This document shows, in pieces, positions 17,183 through 26,079 of a stretch of DNA of 60,520 nucleotides; position 1 is the stretch's first letter, and the number at the start of each line of letters is the position of its first letter. The translations under genes and the position numbers were made by a program. The DNA is from an uncultured Verrucomicrobiales bacterium (GTDB lineage Bacteria; Verrucomicrobiota; Verrucomicrobiia; Verrucomicrobiales; DEV007), in assembly GCA_937891465.1 (NCBI GenBank), contig CALAHF010000089.1, positions 1 to 60,520 on the forward strand. The letters are read 5' to 3'. Below the pieces are notes generated by a model that saw only the letters and a program-made list of their open reading frames with translations, did not search any database and was not told the DNA's origin.

Positions 17183-18196
17183 TTACGCGGTTTCCGTCGA
17201 TTTTACATCGCCGGCAACGGCTGCCCTTTTTTTAGCGCCGATTTTCTTGGCGACTTCATCTCCAATGGCTCCGGCAAGAATAACCGAGCCAACAATAGCG
17301 AATTCGATGTTGTCGTTCATCCAATCCACCTGGGTAATCATATTCTTCAGCACCTGCATGAGCGCCGCTCCGATGATCACCCCAAGAATTGATCCCGTTC
17401 CGCCTCGAAGGCTGCATCCGCCCAAAACGGCAGCGGCAATGGCGTAAAGTTCGTAAAAATTTCCAAAATCAACCGGCTGAGCGCTTTGATTATCAATGAT
17501 GTAGAGCACACCGCCGAATCCAGCGAGCATCGCGGAAATCACGTAGGCAATCACTTTCATCCGCGTGGTGTTGATTCCCGAAAACTTCGCAGCTTCCTCA
17601 TTATTTCCCATGGCGAGGAGATACCGACCATAAATTGTTTTGTTTAGAAAAATTCCAGCAATCACAGCGACAACAATTAGAACGAAAAACGAAATTGGGA
17701 TGTCGAATCCGAACACGGGTAATTTTCCGCTAACAATCCACTTCAATTCCTGAAACTGGCCATCAAATCCGACGTTCTGATCGCGAGTGATACCGCGAGT
17801 GACCCCGCGATAGATCAGCAGTCCACAAAGGGTCACGATGAAGGGTTGAAGATTCACTTTAGTGATCAAAAATCCGTGCCACAAACCGATCAACAACGAA
17901 AGCCCGAGGCAGCAAACCAACGCCAGCCACAGGGGCCACCCTATCGTAATCAGCATGTAAGGCAATGCAGCACCAACAAGGCACACGACAGACCCGATCG
18001 ATAAATCAATCCCTCCCGTGATGATGACGAACGCAACTCCTATGGCGAGGATCGCTGCGAGAGACGTTCTCCTGAGCAAATTTCCCTGGTTAAATGCCGA
18101 CATAAAACCGCTGCGACCTGTAGCGAGATCACTGAAAATCCATGTCGCCAAAAAGACAACCAACAGCAGCACAAAAATTCCCAAAATTCGTTTCAT
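17183..18196 (-). CDS. RbsC-like sugar ABC transporter permease
   Basis: A 337-residue polytopic membrane protein of the BPD_transp_2 family. The family block VAFVIITGGIDLSIGSVVCL is near residue 55, and the cytoplasmic loop AMGNNEEAAKFSGINTTRMK near 195 contacts the ATPase. It then continues AAAVLGGCSLRGGTGSILGVIIGA. Relatives import ribose or other sugars. The matching ATPase (RbsA) and binding protein are not adjacent, which is unusual for this transporter class. Substrate cannot be assigned. Confidence 0.9.
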   Translation of the reverse strand: MKRILGIFVLLLVVFLATWIFSDLATGRSGFMSAFNQGNLLRRTSLAAILAIGVAFVIITGGIDLSIGSVVCLVGAALPYMLITIGWPLWLALVCCLGLSLLIGLWHGFLITKVNLQPFIVTLCGLLIYRGVTRGITRDQNVGFDGQFQELKWIVSGKLPVFGFDIPISFFVLIVVAVIAGIFLNKTIYGRYLLAMGNNEEAAKFSGINTTRMKVIAYVISAMLAGFGGVLYIIDNQSAQPVDFGNFYELYAIAAAVLGGCSLRGGTGSILGVIIGAALMQVLKNMITQVDWMNDNIEFAIVGSVILAGAIGDEVAKKIGAKKRAAVAGDVKSTETA

Positions 18197-18304
18197 AAAC
18201 TGGTAAAATCAGAGTCCGATGATGCTGGTCATGCCGTCACAAGTCAATTCCCGTGTTCAAAGTTCCGTCTTGAAAGTTTAACGTTCGACGTTCTTTTACC
18301 CATC

Positions 18305-19021
18305 ATGCCGGCCGACGATCCCAACGCCATTTCAGAGAAGCAACTTGCGCGCGAAAACAGCTCGCCGATTCCCGGTTGCGCCATTCTTGCGACCATTCTG
18401 CTCGTCTTCGGCGGGCTCGTCGTATTGTATGTGACGGTTGGTTTTTACCAGGCGAAAAAATTTGGCCAATTTACCGATGCCGAACCGCTCACGTTTCCCG
18501 TTACGGAACCGAGTGCAGACGATGCAAAACGAGTTCAAGATGAGCTTCTAAAAATTAAAACGGCGACCGAAAACAATGAAGTCATCATGGCGAAATTTTC
18601 GGCAGACGATTTGAATACGTTGATCGCGAGCGTTGAAAAGCTGAAAGATTTTCGTGGAAATACGCTAATCAGCTCGATCACCGATGACGGGATCGAAGTG
18701 GAAATGAGCCAGCCGATTCGGCAGATGGGCTTCAGTAAGCCGAACCGCTATTTGAACGGGACTTTTGTTTTTAAACCGGAAGTCCGCTCCCGCACGATTG
18801 CCTTCAAATTGGTCGATATTCGTCAGGAAAATCGCGAAACTCCGATTCCATCGCAATTCATAGGCAGTTTTGGGGCGATTGATTTTTTCAAAGTTGATCC
18901 TGACGAAGAAAAGCTGGAGCCGATTCTCCGCAAATTGAAGCGTGCTGTGATCGAAGATGGCTACGTCCAAGTGCATACGAAAGACCCGAGTGTGACCCCA
19001 AACGATCTGGACGACGAGTGA
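18305..19021 (+). CDS. single-pass membrane protein of unknown function
   Basis: The 238-residue protein has one N-terminal helix (CAILATILLVFGGLVVLYVTVGF, about residues 24-46) and a soluble remainder rich in charged residues, ending in an acidic tail (PNDLDDE). I recognise no domain. The pattern FSADDLNTLIAS followed by beta-rich text recalls small membrane-anchored lipid-binding or DUF proteins, but not clearly. Two dispersed repeats follow directly and separate it from the sigma factor gene. Confidence 0.6.
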   Translation: MPADDPNAISEKQLARENSSPIPGCAILATILLVFGGLVVLYVTVGFYQAKKFGQFTDAEPLTFPVTEPSADDAKRVQDELLKIKTATENNEVIMAKFSADDLNTLIASVEKLKDFRGNTLISSITDDGIEVEMSQPIRQMGFSKPNRYLNGTFVFKPEVRSRTIAFKLVDIRQENRETPIPSQFIGSFGAIDFFKVDPDEEKLEPILRKLKRAVIEDGYVQVHTKDPSVTPNDLDDE

Positions 19022-19033
19022 TTTTGAGTTTCA

Positions 19034-19076
19034 CGAACCAACAGGGTACGTTCGACGAATCAATAGGGTAAGTTCG
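19034..19076. repeat. 43-bp repeat, direct half units
   Basis: Two halves in the same direction: CGAACCAACAGGGTACGTTCG, then A, then CGAATCAATAGGGTAAGTTCG. The 22-bp period is clearest here. It lies upstream of the ECF sigma gene. Confidence 0.9.
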
Positions 19077-19087
19077 AAAAGGCTCCA

Positions 19088-19130
19088 CGATCCAATAGGG
19101 TATGTACGGCGAACGAACCCTGTTCGATCG
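19088..19130. repeat. 43-bp repeat, inverted half units
   Basis: CGATCCAATAGGGTATGTACG followed by GCGAACGAACCCTGTTCGATCG. It lies 11 bp after the previous copy and 41 bp before the sigma factor start, so it may lie in the promoter or leader of that operon. Confidence 0.9.
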
Positions 19131-19171
19131 TTTTTCTGTCCAAAAAGACAATTTCGCGCCTTATTAAAGCG

Positions 19172-19711
19172 ATGGCCGAACATACTACTCCGGATCGAAC
19201 CGAGGTGTTTCTCATGCTTTTGACTGAGCATGAGAAGAGGCTCGGGATTTACGTGACTGGTTTGATTGCCTGTCCGCAGGACGCTCAGGATGTTTTGCAG
19301 GAAGGCAAAATTGTGATGTGGCGGAATTTCGAAAAGTTCGAGTTGGGAACCAATTTCCCGGCGTGGGTTCGCAAGGTATTGTTCCATCAAGTGCTGGCCC
19401 ATCGGCGGAAATCGAAACGGAATCCTTCCGGATTTTTGAATGAAGAAACGCTGCATCTTTTGAACGAAGAGGCGGAGTCGGCGATTCGCGAACAGCGTTG
19501 GGAGCGTCGCGAAAAATCGCTGCAGAACTGCCTTTTGAAATTGAACGAACAGCATCAACAAGTAGTCGAGATGCGCTATCGCGATGAAGCGTCGATAGAG
19601 AAAATTGCCCACCGGACGGAACGAACGGAAGGAGCGATCTACCGATTGCTCAGTCGATTGCGACGTTCGCTTTTTGAATGTGTTGAAAAAGAATTGAACC
19701 AAGCATCATGA
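19172..19711 (+). CDS. ECF RNA polymerase sigma factor, Rhodopirellula/Verrucomicrobium type
   Basis: The 179-residue protein has a sigma region 2 block (DAQDVLQEGKIVMWRNFEKFE, with FPAWVRKVLFHQVLAHRRK) and region 4 (LLKLNEQHQQVVEMRYRDEASIEKIAHRTERTEGAIYRLLSRLRRSL) with a helix-turn-helix. The FPAWVRK pattern is typical of the lineage-specific group from Planctomycetes and Verrucomicrobia. Its stop overlaps the start of the FecR-domain gene (ATGA at 19708), the usual sigma/regulator pairing. It likely drives expression of a set of surface or degradative genes. Confidence 0.92.
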   Translation: MAEHTTPDRTEVFLMLLTEHEKRLGIYVTGLIACPQDAQDVLQEGKIVMWRNFEKFELGTNFPAWVRKVLFHQVLAHRRKSKRNPSGFLNEETLHLLNEEAESAIREQRWERREKSLQNCLLKLNEQHQQVVEMRYRDEASIEKIAHRTERTEGAIYRLLSRLRRSLFECVEKELNQAS

Positions 19712-21117
19712 ACGACACCGCCTACCAGGAATTAATCGATTTGGCGAATGCCCACATCGAAGGCAAGCTCGATCCCGAGCCGCGGACTCGATTGGAATCG
19801 ATTCTCGTCGATGACGAAAGCGCACGTCGAATTTTCGTCGATTTCATGCATGATCACGCTGCGTTGCATTGGGATCAAATCGGGGAGAATGAGGATTCGA
19901 TTGTCGATTTTCCTCTTTCCGAATCAACTTCGAAGTCCGGCGGGCGATGGCTTGCAGCCGCAGCGGCGGTTGTGGTTTCCGGAGTCGTGTTTTTCATGTT
20001 TGGATCAAAAACAAACGGTGGGAACGAGTCTTTTGCGGTGATGGAAAAAACGAGCGCGGCGCGCTGGGAAAGCGGAAATTTACCAACATCCGAAGGTTCG
20101 CGTTTGGGATCAGGAACGCTTCGATTGGCTGAAGGGCTGGCAACGTTGCGTTTTGATTCAGGCGCGGAAGTGATCCTTGAAGCGCCTGCCGAAATCGAGC
20201 TGATCGACGAGATGAATTGCGAGCTCGCCAGAGGAACGCTGGTTGCGGATATTCCGGATTCGGCGATTGGATTTCGCATTGAAACACCGGCGGCGAATGT
20301 GGTCGATTATGGCACTCGCTTCGCGGTGAATGTCGATGGATCAACCGGAGCGACTCGGACCCAGGTTTTTGAGGGGCTCGTCGAAGTCGAACATCCAGAG
20401 TCTGGCGAGATCGTTGAATTGAAAACCGGTGAGGGGAACTTCGTCGCAGGGGATTCGATTAGCAAAGCGGCGAAAACTCCCGATGAAGGGGACTGGTCGC
20501 ATGCGTCGGCTCCGGTTCGCCGTGGGCCGGATTGGTCGCTGATTCAAACATCCCGCGACGCCTACGTGTATTCGACAAAAATTGCGAATCACATGTCAGA
20601 CGAAATGTTGTTGTTAAAAAACAGCAGTGATGAGCGTGGGCCGCATCGGAAAACGTATCTGGGATTTGACCTATCGAAAATCGATCCGACAAAGCTAACC
20701 GAAGCGGAATTGATTTTAAATTTTACGCCGACGGCTTGGGGCTTGGCCTCCAGCGTGTCGGACTCAGAATTTACGGTTTATGGCGTCACTGGAGAGCGGG
20801 AAGATGATTGGACCTACCGCTCAATGACGTGGCAAAATGCGCCGGCGAATATCATGAATACTGGCGACACGTTGAAAACAGGGCAGGCCAAAAAACTGGG
20901 AACGTTCTCGATTGCTCAAGGTATTCAGCTCGGTCAATTCGGGATCAGCGGTGACTCGTTGGTCGAGTTTTTACGAAGCGAATCCGATCAGAATGTGACC
21001 TTGGTAGTTGTGCGGAATACACAGGAAACCGAGGGTGGCGGGCTTGTTCATGGCATCGCAAGCCGTCGTCATCCGGCGCTTCCTGCTCCGACGTTAGCAG
21101 TTCGTGTTTCGGACTAA
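19708..21117 (+). CDS. FecR-domain membrane protein with C-terminal CBM96/DNRLRE domain
   Basis: A cytoplasmic N-terminus (residues 1-75) is followed by one helix (WLAAAAAVVVSGVVFFMFG), a FecR domain (about 95-245; LRLAEGLATLRFDSGAEVILEAPAEIEL, then TPAANVVDYGTRFAV) and a C-terminal beta-rich domain (about 270-465). The latter contains DAYVYSTKIANHMSD, KTYLGFDLSKI and MTWQNAPAN, the DNRLRE/CBM96 pattern. It probably controls the sigma factor and may sense a surface carbohydrate through the last domain (inference). The stop overlaps the stop of the convergent gene. Confidence 0.85.
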   Translation: MNDTAYQELIDLANAHIEGKLDPEPRTRLESILVDDESARRIFVDFMHDHAALHWDQIGENEDSIVDFPLSESTSKSGGRWLAAAAAVVVSGVVFFMFGSKTNGGNESFAVMEKTSAARWESGNLPTSEGSRLGSGTLRLAEGLATLRFDSGAEVILEAPAEIELIDEMNCELARGTLVADIPDSAIGFRIETPAANVVDYGTRFAVNVDGSTGATRTQVFEGLVEVEHPESGEIVELKTGEGNFVAGDSISKAAKTPDEGDWSHASAPVRRGPDWSLIQTSRDAYVYSTKIANHMSDEMLLLKNSSDERGPHRKTYLGFDLSKIDPTKLTEAELILNFTPTAWGLASSVSDSEFTVYGVTGEREDDWTYRSMTWQNAPANIMNTGDTLKTGQAKKLGTFSIAQGIQLGQFGISGDSLVEFLRSESDQNVTLVVVRNTQETEGGGLVHGIASRRHPALPAPTLAVRVSD

Positions 21118-21890
21118 TTTTTCCATCGCGCGACAACGATCGGGCGATCGCCTACGAGCCAGAGCCGCGAGTTTGAAAACATCGACCACGTGTAGCCGAG
21201 CCATTTTCCGTTTTTGTCAGTCAGTAAGCGAATCGGGCCTTCACCAATGCCGCTGTCGTTTTCTCCATCTGCAGACTGATAGCGGGTATCGTTTTTTCCG
21301 TGAGGTGATTTTGATGAGTCGATCACGTTGACCTCCCATTCGATCGCGGATTGCACTTCGATGTCCCGGGATTTGGCGCCTGTGGCGAATTCAAATGGCA
21401 AAGGCAGTTTCGAATGAAGTTTCACTTTTTTCGGGTCACCACTGATCAGCATGACATGGCCGGTGGGAATCGCTTTCTCGGATAAATAATCGACGATGAT
21501 AAAGTCGCCTGGTTTGATTGCATTGATGGATTCAATGACTTCAAAGTCTCGTTTTGTCGACGCTCCGACGAACATTTCATCGGCTTCCGGCCATTCTTCG
21601 GTGAACAGATGAATCAAATCCGGTTTGCCGAGTTGGTAGGATTTTCGAAGCAATGCCACGCAGAACGACGAGCAAACGCTGTTGTTTAAAGCCGGTTGTG
21701 AGGGAGTGGCTTCGTCAGGCCAGACGATTTTCGTTGGGTTCGCAGAGTATAAATTGCGCTCTGGTGAAACGGATTTCACCAATTCGCGCGCAAGTGTGAG
21801 ATGAGCCGGCGCCTCGTCAGCAATTGCTGAAATTACGCTGAGTAAACATACGGCGATTGCGAATGTGGTTTTTGAGAAAGCCATCATCAT
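21114..21890 (-). CDS. secreted protein resembling a CHAP/NlpC-type hydrolase
   Basis: Starting at ATG 21890, a signal peptide ends AIADEAPAH. A Cys in NNSVCSSFCVALL (about residue 70) and a His in PTGHVMLISGDP (about 150) sit as in papain-fold amidases (CHAP or NlpC/P60), with a GDFIIVDYL strand between them. The resemblance is by pattern only. It begins 5 bp after the stop of the upstream PSD1 gene and is probably co-transcribed with it. Confidence 0.55.
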   Translation of the reverse strand: MMMAFSKTTFAIAVCLLSVISAIADEAPAHLTLARELVKSVSPERNLYSANPTKIVWPDEATPSQPALNNSVCSSFCVALLRKSYQLGKPDLIHLFTEEWPEADEMFVGASTKRDFEVIESINAIKPGDFIIVDYLSEKAIPTGHVMLISGDPKKVKLHSKLPLPFEFATGAKSRDIEVQSAIEWEVNVIDSSKSPHGKNDTRYQSADGENDSGIGEGPIRLLTDKNGKWLGYTWSMFSNSRLWLVGDRPIVVARWKN

Positions 21891-21894
21891 TATT

Positions 21895-24800
21895 TCATTC
21901 CCGCGAAATATATTCATCGGTATTCATCAAGGCACGCGCTACCGCAGTCCAACTTGCGGCTTGCGCAACATCGGTTCCTTCAGGAGTTTTTGATGGGGCT
22001 ACGGCGGCTGCGTTTTCAAGATCTGCGCCGAATGCCTCGGCCTGTTGTTCCTGAAATTTTGCGAGCGTTTCGAGTTCACCATCATCTGGATTTCTCGAAA
22101 CGGTGAGTAGAAAGGCGCGATGAAGACGCTCGCGATTGGCTGAACTGTCGGAGCCTTTAACCTCGGTTAAAATCCGCGAAGCGAGTCCCTGAGCCATTTC
22201 AAAGAGCGCCACGTCATTGGCCATCGTCAGCGATTGCAGTGGTGTGTTGGACCGTGCGCGAGCGGTGCAGACACTCTGGAAATCCGGCGAATCAAATGTC
22301 GTCAGGAGAGGGTAGGGAGCACTGCGGATAAATTTCACATACATGGCACGCCGATAACGATCCGGACCATTCGGCACATTCCACGTTTTTTTACTTTGAG
22401 TGAATGCATAAACGCCTTCGGGTTGCGGCGGTGTAACACTCGGTCCGCCGAGTTTTCGCGAAAGCAGTCCGCTCGCACTGAGCGATGCATCGCGAACGAT
22501 TTCGGCATCAAAACGAATCCGGTTCTGGCGGGCTAAAAGATGATTCAGCGAATCAATTTCTTTCAGATCGGGGCGCGCTTTTGAAGATTGCCGGTAGGTT
22601 GCTGACGTTGCAATCAGCCGATGGAGTTTCTTCATTGACCAGCCGTCTTCGACAAATTTTGTAGCCAACCAATCGAGTAATTCCGGATGGGTCGGATACG
22701 TTCCCTGAGTTCCGAAATCGTTTTCGGTTTCAACAATGCCGCGTCCAAAATAACGCATCCAAACGCGATTTACGGTCACTCGTGCTGTCAGCGGATTTTT
22801 TGGGTCCACCAGCCAGTGAGCCAATTCCAGACGAGTGCGCCCGGTGGGAGCTTCGGCTTTCTCCATCGTTGGAAAAATCGAAAGCGGCCCGGGATTCAGT
22901 TTGCCGACCTCTTCGTCTTTTCTCAAAAAATCTCCCCGGGTGTGAATGAAGGTGTCGCGTTTCTTTTCAGATGGGAGATCACGCATTACCATCGTCTTCA
23001 CGATTTTACCGAGACCCAAAGCCGACTTTGCATCAGCCAGTTTCGCGTTCGCTTTCTTCAATTCGACATCGGCCTTTGCAAATTCGGTGCTAATGAATTT
23101 GGCGTCGTCTTTACTCCGTTTTTTCGACTCTTGTTTTAAAATGGTGAACAGCTTGTCTTCCGCCGTCTGACTCTTTTTTGGAGGCGTTGGAGAGGTGTCG
23201 AAGGCAAACCTTCCAATATTGTAGTTCGCATTCACTTCATGCCGCATCGTTACGGTGATAGGTCCGGCGGCTGGAATGATGGGTTCAGCAAAAATGAAAT
23301 GAGCCTCATGAGGAGCATTCATTTTTGCACCTGGGGCACTGCCTTTTCCAACATTAATCGCCCAGCCAGTGGCGGGATTTCCATCGATCGTGAATGCGGC
23401 TGAGAAGTTAGGTTGCGCGTGATCCTCCTGTGCTCGGGCGACCGTAAGCGTCTTGCTGCCTTGCTGAAATTCGACGCGGGTCAGGACAATGTTTCCATTT
23501 CCCGCCCGACCGGGGCCATTCTGGGGAAGTGATTTGTCGGGGATCAATCGAAGTCGAACCGCTGCGATTGTCTCCTTCGGGGCAGGTATTTTGACGGTGT
23601 AGGTTTCTTTGCCTGCCCCCGCGCCTGCTAGAAGCGAATTGTCTTCCAGCAATTTAAGCTTCGCTTCGATGCCGGAAAACTCGGTCGGCTTGATAGGCAT
23701 CCATGTAGCTCCCGGACCATCGGGAGCAGTCTTCGTTTTCTCCGCGAGAGCGGTTTTTTCCCATTTCGCCTGGCGATTGGATTTTGACGCATTCAAACTC
23801 GCGACTTGTTTTTTAGCAGCTTCCAACGCGGTCATTTTTTTGGAGTCAGGCTTGTCTAAAAACAATTCTCCCTCAGCGACCTCAACCGTTTGCCCGGTGC
23901 TGTTCACGTCGGTTTGTTGGTTGAAAAACGCAAAGAGTTCGAAGTATTCACGATGCTGAATCGGATCAAATTTGTGAGTGTGGCATTGGGCGCAACTCAG
24001 CGTGAGTCCCAGCCAAACTGCGCCGGTTGTGTTCACGCGATCGACCACTTCCTCATTTCGGAATTGTTCATCGTCGGTGCCGCCTTCCTGATTGATCAGG
24101 GTGTTGCGGTGAAATCCAGACGCCACCAGTTGGGCTTTCGTTGGAGTTTCCAACAGGTCACTCGCGATTTGTTCGATCGTGAATTGATCAAATGGCATGT
24201 CGGAATTCACGGCCTGAATTACCCAGTCCCGAAACGGCCACATGGTTCGTTCGCCGTCGATCGTGTAGCCATGCGAGTCCGCGTAGCGTGCCTGATCCAA
24301 CCAATGCCGTCCCCAGCGTTCTCCATAATGAGGGCTGGCTAAAAGCTCATCGACGAGATTTTTAACGGCAACGTCGGCATCCGTTTTGTAAGCCGTCACA
24401 AACGAATCGATTTGACCCACATCTGGCAACAACCCCACCAAATCGAGCGAAAGTCGACGAATCAGCGTGTGGGGATCGGCTTCATGTGAAGGTTTAATTT
24501 TCTCCGATTCCAGGCGTGCGAGGACAAACTGATCGATCTCGTTCCTCGGCCATGTCAGTTGCTTCACTGCCGGCGGTTTCGGATTTTTGATAGATTGAAA
24601 TGACCAGTGCTCTTGGTATTCCGCACCTTCTGCGATCCACTGTGTAAGCAGGGTAATTTCCGCTTTGGTGACTGGCTTTTTGATTTTCGCCGGTGGCATC
24701 AAATCATCATCGTCATCTGTGGTGATTCGAAAAATGAGCTCGCTCGCATCCGCATCACCGGGAATGATGCTTTTGATGTCGTCCACCGCCGAGCTGCGAT

Positions 24801-24969
24801 GGTCCAATCGCAAATCAGCTTTGAGAGATTCCTCATCAGGCCCGTGACATTGAAAACATTTGTCGGATAAAATGGGCCGAATATCGCGATTGAAATCGAT
24901 CTTCTTTTTCTCAGCCGCAGGACAGAGAATGGCTAAAAGAAGGCAGGGGAGTGTCAGTAAAATTTTCAC
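21895..24969 (-). CDS. PSD1 cytochrome c / DUF1549 / DUF1553 protein
   Basis: A 1024-residue exported protein: signal peptide (ends CPAAE), PSD1 cytochrome domain with haem motif CFQCH (residues 38-42), DUF1549 (about 150-360, with the second motif CAQCHTHKFDPI), a middle region with a discoidin-like segment (AAFTIDGNPATGWAINVG) and DUF1553 (from about 700; WLVDPKNPLTARVTVNRVWMRYFG). Such proteins are abundant in Planctomycetes and Verrucomicrobia and are thought to take part in carbohydrate degradation, though the reaction is unknown. The usual DUF1501 partner is not next to it; a CHAP/NlpC-like gene follows. Confidence 0.92.
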   Translation of the reverse strand: MKILLTLPCLLLAILCPAAEKKKIDFNRDIRPILSDKCFQCHGPDEESLKADLRLDHRSSAVDDIKSIIPGDADASELIFRITTDDDDDLMPPAKIKKPVTKAEITLLTQWIAEGAEYQEHWSFQSIKNPKPPAVKQLTWPRNEIDQFVLARLESEKIKPSHEADPHTLIRRLSLDLVGLLPDVGQIDSFVTAYKTDADVAVKNLVDELLASPHYGERWGRHWLDQARYADSHGYTIDGERTMWPFRDWVIQAVNSDMPFDQFTIEQIASDLLETPTKAQLVASGFHRNTLINQEGGTDDEQFRNEEVVDRVNTTGAVWLGLTLSCAQCHTHKFDPIQHREYFELFAFFNQQTDVNSTGQTVEVAEGELFLDKPDSKKMTALEAAKKQVASLNASKSNRQAKWEKTALAEKTKTAPDGPGATWMPIKPTEFSGIEAKLKLLEDNSLLAGAGAGKETYTVKIPAPKETIAAVRLRLIPDKSLPQNGPGRAGNGNIVLTRVEFQQGSKTLTVARAQEDHAQPNFSAAFTIDGNPATGWAINVGKGSAPGAKMNAPHEAHFIFAEPIIPAAGPITVTMRHEVNANYNIGRFAFDTSPTPPKKSQTAEDKLFTILKQESKKRSKDDAKFISTEFAKADVELKKANAKLADAKSALGLGKIVKTMVMRDLPSEKKRDTFIHTRGDFLRKDEEVGKLNPGPLSIFPTMEKAEAPTGRTRLELAHWLVDPKNPLTARVTVNRVWMRYFGRGIVETENDFGTQGTYPTHPELLDWLATKFVEDGWSMKKLHRLIATSATYRQSSKARPDLKEIDSLNHLLARQNRIRFDAEIVRDASLSASGLLSRKLGGPSVTPPQPEGVYAFTQSKKTWNVPNGPDRYRRAMYVKFIRSAPYPLLTTFDSPDFQSVCTARARSNTPLQSLTMANDVALFEMAQGLASRILTEVKGSDSSANRERLHRAFLLTVSRNPDDGELETLAKFQEQQAEAFGADLENAAAVAPSKTPEGTDVAQAASWTAVARALMNTDEYISRE

Positions 24970-25051
24970 GTGCAGGGAAATACTAAACCAGTGGTGAAAT
25001 CCCGAAAAGGCACGTTTGCGTGCGCGACGATTTACGGTTTGGTTGGCGCTG

Positions 25052-25993
25052 ATGTCAGATTTTCTTCAACAAACGCTCGATCACCCTGCTGTCTGGGCGG
25101 CGGACGAATTGCTCGCTCGTGATGATTGGGAGCATGAATTTGCTTCTGCTGATTGGCCAAAAATTCAGGACGCGCTCGAAAATGGTTCCGGTGCTGCCTT
25201 GATCCGTGGTTTTCCGGTGGATGGCTTTTCGAAGGATGAAGCGCGAACTGATTTTCTAAACCTGTGTCGAAAAATCGGGACACCCATTTCACAAAACGAA
25301 AACGGCGATGAAATCTTTGATGTCAGTGATGCCGGTCTCAGGAGCGACGATCCACGAACTCGTGGACCGAACACGAAAAAGAAGCTGAGTTTTCACACCG
25401 ACCGCTGCGACGTCATTGCTTTTCTCTGCTGGCGTCAGGCCAAGTCAGGTGGGGAAAACGAACTCGTCAGTTCGATGGCGTTGTTCAACGAAATTCAACA
25501 ACGACGGACCGACCTGCTGGAGGTTCTGATGCAGCCTTTCGTCTACAAAAGGCATTCCGTTGATCTTGGAAACGACGCGGCGTTTTGCAAACAGCCGATT
25601 TTTTCGTTCCGCGATGGCCATTTCGCTGCGAGTTTCTTGCGGGTCCTCATCGACCGCGCGGGTGCCGATCCCGAATTGCCGGATCTCACCGCGGAGCAAA
25701 TTGAAGCGATGGATTTTCTAGAGTCCGTTACCGCCGAGCCCGAAATGCACTTGCGATTTCGGCAAGAGCCTGGCGACATTCTGTTGCTGAACAATTGGGT
25801 GAGCCTTCACCGTCGCTCCGCGTTTGAAGATCACGAAACCGAAGCGGACAAGCGCTGCCTCTTTCGCATCTGGCTCTCAATGCCTAACAGTCGCCCACTG
25901 GATCCCCAGTTCGCGGCAAATTTTGGAGCGGTTGAAGCCGGTGCGATTCGGGGTGGAATGCGGGCGAAGAAATTTCGATCCAACAGTATCTGA
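25052..25993 (+). CDS. TauD/TfdA-family Fe(II)/2-oxoglutarate dioxygenase
   Basis: The family's iron ligands are visible: HTD in LSFHTDRCDV (near residue 125) and a distal His in VSLHRRSAF (near 258). The arginine for 2-oxoglutarate is probably in KRCLFRIWLS. The fold is supported by GAALIRGFPVD and EPGDILLLNNW. The substrate is unknown; relatives hydroxylate taurine, betaines and amino acids. I chose ATG 25052 (MSDFLQQ); the open frame continues to TTG 25016. It lies between two PSD1 genes, with the first transcribed the other way. Confidence 0.85.
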   Translation: MSDFLQQTLDHPAVWAADELLARDDWEHEFASADWPKIQDALENGSGAALIRGFPVDGFSKDEARTDFLNLCRKIGTPISQNENGDEIFDVSDAGLRSDDPRTRGPNTKKKLSFHTDRCDVIAFLCWRQAKSGGENELVSSMALFNEIQQRRTDLLEVLMQPFVYKRHSVDLGNDAAFCKQPIFSFRDGHFAASFLRVLIDRAGADPELPDLTAEQIEAMDFLESVTAEPEMHLRFRQEPGDILLLNNWVSLHRRSAFEDHETEADKRCLFRIWLSMPNSRPLDPQFAANFGAVEAGAIRGGMRAKKFRSNSI

Positions 25994-26079
25994 AAGACGC
26001 CGCTCCTTGGAGAGCATGGCGCGATTGAGTCCCGTTTTCGGTGTCCAATTCCCCTTAGAGTGGACTTTATCACGTGGAA

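Noticed and set aside
19034-19130. CRISPR array made of the repeats
   Set aside because: Only two neighbouring copies occur, they differ in half-unit orientation, and elsewhere copies are single and kilobases apart. There are no regular spacers and no cas genes.
19031-19702. 223-codon frame on the minus strand
   Set aside because: Antisense to the ECF sigma factor and the 43-bp repeats; no domain, and the sense gene is certain.
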